From the NCBI RefSeq assembly GCF_001411555.2, contig NC_049909.1, positions 1,240,001-1,304,000 on the forward strand: a DNA stretch of 64,000 bases. The letters are read 5' to 3'. Source of the DNA: Juglans regia (lineage: Eukaryota; Streptophyta; Magnoliopsida; Fagales; Juglandaceae). The notes under the pieces are model-generated. The model was not told where the DNA came from. It was given only the letters and a program-made list of their open reading frames with translations, and made no database searches. Numbering within the stretch: the first letter of the stretch is position 1; each line of letters opens with the position of its first letter. A program made the position numbers and the translations under genes. Positions 35,957-46,500 of the stretch are shown one piece after another.

Positions 35957-37576
35957 GCATCCTTTTGTATGACAACGGGGTTGTTTTTTATTTTTTGAAG
36001 AAGGTTGATCCTTGTTCTGTTTTGATGGGAATTGTGCAAGATGTTGGTGGCTTCTATTGAGCAAGTTAGGATGTGGCGTGGTTGGAAGGGATGACAGTGG
36101 ACATACACCCTATGAAAAGTATAGGTGGTCTCTTATCCTTTAGATTTTGATGAATCCATACATGCTTTTTCGTATGGCATCTTATGCATTCTGTGTTATC
36201 ATGCATTTAAGATCACATGATGTTCTCTTATTTGACAAATTGATAGGGTGGGTTGAGGATACTTGAGATAGCAAAAGGTGTTATTAATTTATAGACTCTA
36301 ATTTGTGATTGAAAACTAAATGAATTCGATACTTATTGATCTGCTTAGACTTGCAAAATTCACTGCACTGCACTAGTGGTTCATATTTGGAGCAATAGTG
36401 AATATATGTCAGAAATGAATAAAAACCTGGTGGATTTTCTTCCAATTATTGTGATTCTAGTTGAAATTGGATATTAAATAGCATGTTTGTGTGTGAAGTT
36501 CATTGGTGTAAGATAGGGTACAAGGTCAAATGGTCCTATATATTTTTGGCCCGTGCTGAATGGCATTGTGTTGTTGTTTGTTAATGCTGCAATTGTGTTC
36601 ATATTCTGAGGTGGTTGTGGTCATATTTAATGATGATGATGATCTTATGGTTGTGGCTTTTGAGTTGTGGTTTTTGCAGCAAGTTTGGAGCCAGAATAGG
36701 GATTGGATTGTTAGGAATTGGATTATCAGATAGTACTGCTCAAGTGATCTTCTATCTCAAGGGTCTGAGCCAAGACCACTGCTACTATCCACCCAGTTAA
36801 TGAAACTGCTGCCCTAAAGTCATTTGATCTAGATCATCATGTATTGTGTTGATTGTATCCCAACATGCAATCCTTGCTTGTCATTTAAAATTGATTGTCA
36901 TATCTGCACTAGCATATGTTTAACGGTCATGACAGTTGTACTATATATTATGTGTAACTGGACGTGCTTTAGCATGACTTGAATATGGTACTGCTTTAGC
37001 TTACGGATGCAATATTCTTTTGAAAAAGTTGGAGTTCATGTAGTACTGCTTTGTGTGTCTAATGTTTGAGTATTGAATTTGTTTTGTTGTTTTTTCAATA
37101 TTATGGGATTCGGGTATTTTCAAGCAGGAAATAATAAAATATGCTATAATTTATATTTTACAATGCAGTATTAATTATTATCGGATGTGCTAGCTGGATG
37201 TTTCAATTACCCACAATCTATGTTTGCCAAAAATCAATTTTAGTGGCTACATCTACTCGTGGATAAAACGTTTACTGATATGGCAAATGCACGCCGAGTA
37301 AGATCATGTATTCCGACGCAGGCTGATTGAGGAAACAATGTTAGTTGCGGCAACATGATGGGGTAAATAGAAATTTCATTTCTTGCAAAAAACATTATTT
37401 CCCACAATGTGCTTTTGCAGCAAAATCTCTATTTCGAGAATATAATTCGTTGAAACAAGCTACTTTCGGGGAACGACTATTTGTGGGATAAAGATTGTTG
37501 TGGTCCCATAAGCACAACCAATACTGACCGGATTTCCGTGAATTTGATTTGTCGCGGTAGGTTTATTTTTTGAATA

Positions 37577-37957
37577 ATGATAGAGCCACAGCTGATAGCT
37601 ACCGCTGGCTATAGTATGTATTTTTTTATGTATTTTTTTTAATTTTATTTTTATATAGATTTTTTAACAATTTTAAATATTTTAAAAAAAATAAAAAAAT
37701 TCATAATATTATTAAAAAATACTTACTTAATCATGAAGTAAAATAAAAAAATTTTACTTCATGATTAAGAAAGTATTTTTTAATAATTTTTTTTTTACTT
37801 TATGATTAAAAAAGTGTTTTTTAATAATATTATAAATTTATTTTATTTTTTTTAAATATTTAAAAGTATGATTTTTTTTTTATAAAAAATAACTTAAAAA
37901 AATACATAAAAAAATATATACTAGAGCCAATAGAAGCCACCAGCAGTGGCTCTAGCA
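37577..37957. mobile_element. Palindromic AT-rich MITE, family A copy 2
   Basis: Left end atgatagagccacagctga and right end, reverse-complemented, attgctagagccactgctgg; about 45-bp terminal repeats. The interior has ttaatcatgaagtaaaat and its mirror ttttacttcatgattaag, making a long foldback. It lies immediately past the proposed CACTA right end. Confidence 0.8.
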
Positions 37958-37965
37958 ATACTTTG

Positions 37966-40900
37966 TTTTTTTATTTTTTTTATTTTTTTATTTTTAGAGT
38001 AGTCATTGTCTTGGGATGAGACCACTTCCGGGAAACACCAGTCACGAGAAATAAAATTATTTGTGACAGTGAAAACGCCATTTTTACACTTGTGGAAAAA
38101 AGGGATAACCTCCTATTATCTATTTATTTTTATTTTTATTTAATTTTTTTTTATTTTACTTAATGATTAAGAAAGTGACTATTAATATAGTTATATATTT
38201 TTTTAATTTTTTTTAATGATTAAGGATGTTAAATAAATACTTAAAAAGATAATAAAAAAATAAAAAAATTTCAAATACATTATAAGTAGTAAATGGATAG
38301 TAAGAGAGTAGTAACCGTATCACTACTATGAGAAAAAATTAGTATTTTCTGGAACAAATCCGTGAAAAGGTCATAATTGGCATTGTATTATCTGGACTAT
38401 GCGACAGTAGAGAGAAGCCACAAAATTTGGTTTTCTGGCCATTTTTATTGCCTATTGTAGCAAATTCTGTTGTTGCAAAAGCCCATAAATTAGATAGATT
38501 CCATAAAACTCATTTTATTATCCCAACTCATTATTATTTATAAAAAATTCAAATACATTTAAACTCAGTTCAATATCTAAACGCAACTTAAATATGTTGT
38601 CGGCTGGTCTACGACCAAACATCATGACCAACATGGCGTACGTGTAGCTAACTGATTATATATCCCTTTATACTTAAAAGCCGCTATAAACGTAAATAGT
38701 AATGAACAGTAACATGAACAGTAATAAACAATGATACGTGTTTTACGCTTTTCTTCTTCTACCTTACGTCCCTCTTTCTATTTGTGTCCCTCTCTCTACA
38801 TCCTCACAGCAAAATCATGGCAAAATCACAGTAAAATCACCATAAAAATAGCACAATCCGCGTCCCTCTCAACATTCTCACAGCAAAACCACGGCAAAAT
38901 CACAGCAAAATCACAAAATCACCACACAAATCACCAAATCAACACATAGGTTTCCACACAAATCTCAAATCAGGGTCGTCGGCTGGAGCTTGGGAAGGAG
39001 GGAGAGTCCGTGAGAGAGTGAGAGAGAGTGGGCATGCATGAGGGGTAGATCGGGGCCATGGGTGGTTGGGTTAGGTCGATGGTGACCAAAGGAGGCACAT
39101 GATAGTGGCTGGACACCTATTAGGGACCCCGGTCTTGTCCCTAACACTAAGGTCCAGGGGCTCATCTTGGTGATGATGGTGACCGAGTGTTCTTGCCAAC
39201 TTGCTTGGCCTTCCACAAAAGGATGGTATTGAGTGATAAGATGATGATGTGTTTGGGTAGACTAAGTGTTTAGGCTAAGGCAAATCAATGTGGGCGGCTA
39301 GATTTGTTCTTGAGTGAAGTGCCAAGATGATGGAGGCTAGGGTTGAATGGATGATATGAGGTTAGGGTTCGGGTCGAATGCAACTAGGGATGTCGTGGGC
39401 TATGGTAGAATTAGGGCTGGTGTGGGTTTGGAAGATAGACTTAGAATTATGGGTGTTTGATGCAATGAGAATGGCTTAAGGGGTTGCCCTTAATGTTTGG
39501 GCCACTCAGATGGTGATTAGGGTAGGTATGGTAAAGTATAGCTAGGGTTTTGTGAGGTGGCTAGGGTGGATTTCGAGATTTGGAAGAGTTGGCTTAGGGT
39601 TAAAGTTTAGGATGATATTAGGGTTCGGGAATGAGGTGGAAGAGTGATGCTAGGGTTTAGTTGGCTAGGGTTGCCGAAATGGTACGGTAGGATTAGGGTT
39701 TTGGGATGTTGGATGGCTAAGATGAATGGATTGAGTTGACTTGGTCTTTGGAAGCTTGGCTAGATTTTGGATAATTTGGAAATGGATATGAAAGTTTGAA
39801 AGATGGAGGGAATCTTTGAGTGAAGAAGGAAATTTGAATTTGAATTAAGATGACAAGTCAATAGTTGACTTAAAGTGATTGTAGGAAGAGTGATTTAAGG
39901 GATTGAAGAGGATTTGCAATCCCTTAAATTAAGGGATTGGAATTGGGATTTGAATTTGAATTTGAATTTGAATTGGAGGAAGTCAAGACTCCTAGAATGA
40001 ATGAGTTTCCTTGTAGAGCTTTGAGATAGGCGGCTAGGGTTTATGGTGGATGGCTTTAGGATGACTGAATATAGTAAGTGGATGGTATGGCTAGGGTTTT
40101 ATGAATATGATAGATGAAAGACAATTATGAAAATGTGAACTAATATGGAAAGTAGGGCAACACTAGGGTTGGCCGATTGATGTATGTGGGAGTGGAGGTT
40201 ATGTGTATTTCAGCAAGGGCAATGTGTATGGAGGGAAAAATTTATGGTAAGTTGACAAACTTATAGAAAGGATGACAAACACTATGGTGGTCGAGTATGT
40301 GGTGTGGAATGGATCAAATGAGCAATGCAATGGATGTACACCAAGAACAAATGAAGAACACGATGAACAAATGATAAATAATCAAGAACAAAGTGAACAA
40401 AAGATAACTAATTCAACTATGATTGACGAATTGCACTTAGATGAAATAAACCTCTTTATTGATGAATTTGAAAATAACAAAGAGAACAACAACTTGGGTT
40501 CACGAATTGCACCAAGTTGCAAGAACAAGATAGATTGAACCACACCTATTCACGAATTGCAAGGTGTGATATTCTCTTAGAGGATTCACGTATTGCACCA
40601 TAAAGAGCCTAAGTGCCTTAGCACCGAATGGTGATTTTAAGAACAAAATAGTCTACCCAGTAGGAAATTTGTCAAAAGATGTGCATGGTTGGCATGGCTA
40701 GCATGGCTGTTGGCATGTGGCTGACATGCTCATGGGGCTTCTGTGGGGCTGTCTAGCCTTGTCATGACATGGCTAGTGGCTTGACCATGAGTCACAAAAC
40801 ATGGGGTCCTACTAACACCGTGGGTGGTGGCGCACGGCGGTGGAAGTGGGAGAACCCGTGCGTGAGGGAGGTGGACTTCCTGGGGGCAAACGACAGGGAG

Positions 40901-42156
40901 ATGGAGGCCGAGCTCGCTGGAGGGGGATGGCCAGTGGGAGGGGAGGCTACCGTAAAGGTGGTGGCGCCAGAGGATGGCGCATGATGGCGCAGCAACATCA
41001 AGCCCATTCGGGCTGTGCACAGCCGAGAGAGAGGAAGAGAGAGCATGAGAGAGGGAGACCGGTGTGGGGGGACTCGCCGGAGTGAGGTGGTGCTGGTGGA
41101 AAAGGCGGTGAGGCTCACCAGCACATGGCGACGCCGGGTTGGGCAGAGAAAGAATCGGCTTGGACAGAGGCAGTGTACCGCGTACGCGTGAGCTGAGGGA
41201 GGAGAGAGAGAGGGGAGGGAAAAGTGAAGGAGATGGAAGAGAGGTCTGGGTATTTAACCCAGTCCTTTCATCTTGGGGTCTTCAAAACGATCTAACGGTG
41301 AAAGATTAAAATACTGATTTAAAAATGCGTAAACCTTAACTTAATTGAAAACACTGAAAAAAATTAAGGTAGAAAATTATTTAAACTAATAATAAGGTCG
41401 CCATCGACCTTATTGTTAACACATAGAAAGATTTGGGTTTGGTAAAGTGTGGGAAAATGCTTTGAAAGAAACTGGAAAACAGAACCCAAGAGGGCATAAC
41501 CGTAATTATAGCAGGTCACACAGGGGCATAAACGGCTCAGAAAGTGTCAAACAAAAAGAAAATCATATAAATAATTAGAATTTTTAATATAATTTAAATC
41601 TTATAATATTCTCAATTAACTAAAATCATTTAAATAAAATGATTTTCTACTATTATAATATTTTTGGAGTTTCCAAAATAGAAGAGATTTACTTCAATGA
41701 TAAAAAAATGTGAGAACAATATAGAAACAAAAGATTATGTATTTTTTTAGTGCTCCTTGAGTCATTGAGTAGTATGGTTAAAGTCTACAATTTATATATT
41801 TTGCTAAGAAAACTATTACTAGAATATCTAAAATTTTTTAATTTTCATATTACTGTAACATTTTGTTATCATTATGATACTTGTTAAAATTTATTTTTCT
41901 GCTCTTGTGCATTAAATTATTGACAAATTAATTTTATTTAAAAAAACATATTATTTTTTCATTTTATGAATATTAGTTATTAGGAAAACGTGCATCTCAC
42001 GTCACTCCACACCTAGTGCGTGTGTGTATATATATGGAACGAAGATCTAAAAATAAATAAATAAATAAATCGCTTTAATTTTCTCCGCTAATTAAAAACT
42101 ACAACAAAACAAATTAGTAAAGTTTACAGTACGTAAGCATGTATATATATAATTGA
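37966..42156. other. Unassigned repeat-derived DNA
   Basis: 38321 begins CACTACTATGAGAAAAAATT, a CACTA-like terminus without a clear partner; 37985-38100 also reads like CACTA subterminal DNA. 38800-38935 has two diverged units of cctcacagcaaaatcayggc followed by short aaaatcac repeats. 39330-40170 is dotted with about ten GCTAGGGTTT-like words. 40760-41250 is GC-richer with overlapping open frames on both strands (40730-41124) that match nothing known; together with 41270-41520 it may be a large non-coding LTR derivative. 41550-42150 is AT-rich. Confidence 0.3.
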
Positions 42157-43073
42157 TTAAGGAAAGAGTGAAGCGAGGAACTCCTCGTCCTCCACGAAAA
42201 TCTGCAAGTTCCTGGACTTCATCAGAAATCTCACTGCTTCCTCGTTAAATTCAAGTACGAAGCACAACTTTATCAGCTCAGAGAGTTCACCAATATCATG
42301 ATCGTTGTTTTCCCATAACAAACCCTCCGATATTAATGCTTGGGAGAAATATGTAGCATACTCAATTATTTTCTTATAATATCCACTGGATTTATCCGAC
42401 TTTTGCGCGAAAAGCATTGAGCTTGCGGCCTCTGATCTATCCCAACCTATCATTTGGCTTACTTTCAATTCGACAATTTCCATGAAAGTCGTATTCAGAA
42501 GCCTTTTCATGGCTTCATGTCGGCTCTCATGATCTGCTTCCATCTTCAACATAGGATCTGCTAGAAAACCGAGGATGAGCCCAGCTAACCCTTTCCTAAT
42601 CAAAACATCCTTTGGATTCACCTGATTCATGAGTTCATGAGCAACATCCAGTACCATGGACTCTCCTTCCTTCTTCACTGATTCGTGAGATGTAGTTCGG
42701 ACAGTACCGATCTTCCTGCACATTTCAAGCAACGTCTTTGTCAGATGTAATCATGAAGGCGATCAATCCAGCTTCGCTCAGGGAGTACCAGAAATCTATA
42801 TATATATATATATATAGGTTGAGTAGATCAAAACCGTTCAGAAAGATCCTTCAGCTGAAAATCATAGTCCATGAAAACACCAAGCTTGTCGGACAGCAAA
42901 ACTCCATCTGAATCTGAACCAACAGGTAATGTCACTAATCTATCGTTGAGAGTTCTCTGAATCTTTGTGCTCCAGAACGTTTGCAGAAGGTTATATCTCC
43001 CACATTTAGCAGCTTATAAACAATTTTATAACAAACAAACAAAACATTCATAAATTTTAGGAATCGATTCACT

Positions 43074-43118
<45 letters not shown>

Positions 43119-44044
43119 CTGATCAGATCATCATCTTTATATATACTATATAGATGTGCTTGTTCTGAATTTGACAATATTTAGCGTTAGTGTCAATATG
43201 TGGTTGTCATTACAATTAGATACATGAGGTGAGAGTACGTGGAAGTACCTTTCTCCCCAATATAAACGCGTTTCCTCTTTCCTACTTTCTTGATGGGCCG
43301 ACCAAAACTGCAAATGGAGTCTATCATGTTTTCAGAAGAAAGAACTTCGTCGTTGTTGAAAATAAGCATTGGAGGAGTTCCCGTGGGCGTGATCATCATG
43401 CCCTCCCAAGTAATAACCAACTCCAGCGATGGATCCATCATGTATTCCTCATCTTCCGCATTCTGACACACAAAATTCACGTACTCTCTCTAATTAGTGT
43501 CAGACTAACATATGATCAGTGATAAACTAAAACTAAAAGCACAATTCTATATTAATTTGGTTTATTAATTTCCTATATATGTGCATGCTTTGTTCCGTAA
43601 ATTATTTTTTTTACTCAATTAAATTGAAAAGGTACAATTGGAATTAAAAATTAAAAACTGCTACTGATACAAAAAGATTACATAAAAATAAACTTACAAA
43701 CTGACGTGCCTTCACGTGATGCGTTAGGTCTGCTTTATATTAAAAATAACTTTACAATCTTACGTACTACATCAAGATACGTCAATTTATAAATTTACTC
43801 TTGTGTAATCCCAACTTTGTTGCTAAAGTAGTGAGAGAGAGAGTGATCGATCAGTGATCAGTGATCAGTGATGAACCTGAATGAGTTCCATGAGAAAGTG
43901 GACATCCTTGGCGTCAAGTTCAGCAGAGAGATTCTTGACAGCCTTGTGAAGTTCCACGTTCAAAGTGTTCATCAGTTCCCCTCCGATTGAAAATTTTGTT
44001 CTACGTATCCGTATAATCCAGTCATGTTCTCTCGCCATTTCCAT
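42157..44044 (-). pseudogene. Inverted, internally deleted copy of the sacsin-like gene
   Basis: The minus strand carries exon 1 (44044-43877, 56 codons), exon 2 (43462-43249) and the last part of exon 3 (about 42985 to stop at 42159-42157) of the same gene that is intact at 56658-63349. Splice junctions of exons 1 and 2 are preserved. About 1,270 codons of exon 3 are gone, and the rest is broken by a TGA after DLSERF, a TA microsatellite grown inside former coding DNA (42797-42816) and a frameshift just before the 191-codon open end (42732-42157). Another 19 or so codons are missing between the words TTFMEIVELK. Exons 1, 2 and the tail show several extra single codons relative to the intact gene. 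Similarity extends about 30 bases upstream of the ATG. Confidence 0.9.
43077..43117. repeat. (AT)n microsatellite
   Basis: About 20 AT units between exon 2 and the surviving part of exon 3 in the pseudogene; it may mark the deletion junction region. Confidence 0.9.
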
Positions 44045-44372
44045 TGCTTCCCAAAACACTCGTGCAATGACACAATTACCATATATATGGTCTATATATA
44101 TATCATAGCTTATAACGGACAGAGGGTGAAAGTAGACCAATCGATCGAGTAGTACACACGTGTATACTGAACATGCATGAACCTTAAGGAAGAGGGTTTC
44201 CTTCACAAACAAGGTAAGCGAACTAATGTGAAAAATTGTAGAGATCAGAAACAGAGATACAGCTAAAAAGTGTCTTGGGGTTGTAAGAAAGAAAGTGAAA
44301 GCAAAAAAAAAATTGCTTTTGCATTAGATTCGTGCTACACTTATTCACGAGGAAGGGTTTCCATAAGATTAA
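44045..44372. other. 5' flank of the sacsin-like pseudogene
   Basis: The first 30 bases match the 5' leader of the intact gene (attgtgtcattgcacgag against attgtgtgattgtgcgtg). Beyond that no similarity or other feature is seen. Confidence 0.5.
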
Positions 44373-44966
44373 GGTTGCGTTTAGATATTGAGATGAATTG
44401 AAATGGATTAAGTTTTTTATGAATAGTAGTGAGTTGAGATTGTTGAATGAGTTTGGTGGGATCCACTTAAGATGAGTTTAAAATATGTTTAGATGTTAAG
44501 ATGAGTTTAGATATATTTATAAAAAGTTGTAAAAGAAATGGGTCCCACCATTGTTCGGCTACTGTTCACCTGGCAGTAAAAACAATTCTCTTCTGGCGTC
44601 AAACACAACACTTGAGAGAGAGAGTCAATGGGTCAATGGGTCTCACAAATTAAAGAGAAATAGAGAGAGTGTCGGGCAAATAAAGAGAAAAAATAGAGAG
44701 AAATAGAGAGAGAGTACTGTTAGTGGATCCCACAAATTAAAGAGAAAGAGAGAGAAATAGAAAGAGGGTGTAAGTGGGTCCCATTACTTGTTGAGAGAAA
44801 AGAGAAATGAAGAGAGATTTCGGTTATTTTTTAAGAGAAATAGAGAAAATGTGGGTCCCACGAATTCTGAAGTGAAAGTAGCTTAAAATGAAGTAAGTGT
44901 GTTTGGATGTCAAAGGTACTCTAAAAGTGAACTCATCTGAGATGAGTTCATCATCCAAACGAAGCC
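44373..44966. mobile_element. TIR element of about 594 bp with TAA target duplication
   Basis: The left end GGTTGCGTTTAGATATTGAG and the inverse of the right end GGCTTCGTTTGGATGATGAA form terminal inverted repeats; TAA flanks both sides (44370-44372, 44967-44969), compatible with PIF/Harbinger-like insertion. The interior is purine-rich with agagagaaatagagag repeats (44610-44850). Non-coding. Confidence 0.7.
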
Positions 44967-45504
44967 TAATATTTTATATATATATATATATATTTTTATA
45001 TTTTAAAAATATCACAATATTATTAAAAAATATTTATTTAACTATTAAATAAAAAAAAATATAGATCTCGATAAAAGCTCGAGTCCCAAAATAGGGACCA
45101 AGCATTTCACTTTGCATTAACTTTGGAACGCAATTCGACTACCGAGTCTTTTCCTCTTTTATGCCTATATATCGTCGCGCATTTTCGCTTTCCAAAGGAT
45201 GGTGGAATCCCGACGGATGACCTATAGGTTACTTTTTACTTTTTTTTTTCCTGAAAAAATAACACTAACCCCTAGGACAATCAATTTTCCAAATCACTTC
45301 GTAAATAATCCATTATTAAGAATTTGGTATAAATGTTCTTGATAAAAATAACAAATCAACAAAATAAAATAATTTTAAAATATAAAATAATTTTAAAAAA
45401 TAAGTTCAAATTAAAAACATTAAAAAAGAAAAATTGAAACAATAGATTTGAGTTATAAACTAGAACCATTAAAATTGAGTAATATACATGTTGGGCACAA
45501 TTAT
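44967..45504. other. AT-rich spacer
   Basis: Contains a TA run (44977-44993) and a short stretch similar to the interior of MITE family A (45000-45055). Nothing else seen. Confidence 0.4.
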
Positions 45505-46259
45505 CACTAAAACGTAAAAGGTTTTTGGGACGAAAATTTCCATCCCAAAAAATAGTAATTTTGTCTTAAAAAATTTTTTGGGATGAAAAAAAAAGTCCAA
45601 AAGTCATCTCAGTATAACTATCCCAAAATATCTTTTAGAACGAAAATTTGAATTTCATCAAAAAAAAAAAAAATTTGGGATGAAACCGTTCGATGACGTT
45701 CAAACAAAATCATTTTTCCAAATGCATTGGGTTGAGTGGTCGATCGATTCTAATACGTTCGAACATATTGTTACGTAGAAACGTTCGACTGTTAAATTTA
45801 GTGTTCGACCATACATCTATGTTCAAAGGCATTATGTTGAGTGGCCAATCGAATTCTTATATGTTCAAACCTATTATCAGGGTAAAACGTTCTAATGTTC
45901 AATATAGTTTTCAAATGCATATGTAATGTTCGATGTCGTAAGAAATCATTTGAAAGCTTATTATGTTTGAACACGAATTGTATCTATATTTGAACGACAA
46001 TTACAGACTACGTTCGAATGCTCTTTATACTCGTTCAAATGGTTAGACTGACTATATATTCAAATGGTTTATGGACATTCGAATAGTATGAATTTTTTTT
46101 TATCTAATAATAACTTTAAATACACATTCATAATATCATAAAAATACATTCGAATTTGTTTAATAAACATAAAAACTAGTCTCATAAGGGCAAACTAAAT
46201 AAAGAAAACATTATTCCTCGCACACAAACAGTAGGTAAACTATTAAATCAATTGCTAGG

Positions 46260-46500
46260 AGGTCTGAATTGTTGCATCACCATCTGCATTTGGAGTTGCA
46301 TCTCTCTCCTGAACTCCTCTTGTTGTTCCTTGTTGTTTCAATTGCATCTTTATGTCTGCTTGTTGTGCTAGTTGAGCCTTTAACTCATGCTGCTTTGTCC
46401 TCAATTGCTCGATTACAAACCTCACTTCCTATAAAGCTCTAGAAGTGTTGGAGACGTTATTGGATGATGAGGACAAGATAGAAGGTTTGACGCAACGATC
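46260..46500 (-). pseudogene. CACTA transposase tail fragment
   Basis: The minus strand reads a glutamine-rich, coiled-coil-like stretch (EVRFVIEQLRTKQHELKAQ) similar in style to C-terminal tails of plant CACTA transposases. Short and without the diagnostic TNP2 blocks. Confidence 0.35.

Larger units (their letters stand above)
29354..37559 (+). mobile_element. Decayed autonomous-type CACTA (En/Spm) transposon, about 8.2 kb
   Basis: The left terminus reads tactacaacaaatctgac (first C mutated), followed by short subterminal words such as ttgcgacgaat. The right terminus is proposed at gatttgtcgcggtag (37545-37559), the approximate inverse. Inside, in plus orientation, are a transposase-associated domain, TNP2 transposase, a DUF4218-like domain and a coiled-coil tail. 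Non-coding spacer fills 29.4-31.9 kb and 36.0-37.5 kb; ORFs at 30346-30816 and 31044-31448 are not recognisable. The termini are less certain than the coding relics. Confidence 0.6.

Noticed and set aside
38800..38935. Possible CRISPR-like or regulated repeat array (agcaaaatcac units)
   Set aside because: Irregular spacing and degenerate units in a plant genome; simple-sequence slippage is enough.
40730..41124. Overlapping 81-110-codon ORFs on both strands
   Set aside because: Caused by higher GC content lowering stop frequency; residue patterns are compositionally biased with no domain.
42157..42732. 191-codon ORF as a possible standalone gene
   Set aside because: It is the C-terminus of the sacsin-like protein; upstream homology continues through a stop, a microsatellite and a frameshift, so it is the tail of a pseudogene, though transcription cannot be excluded.
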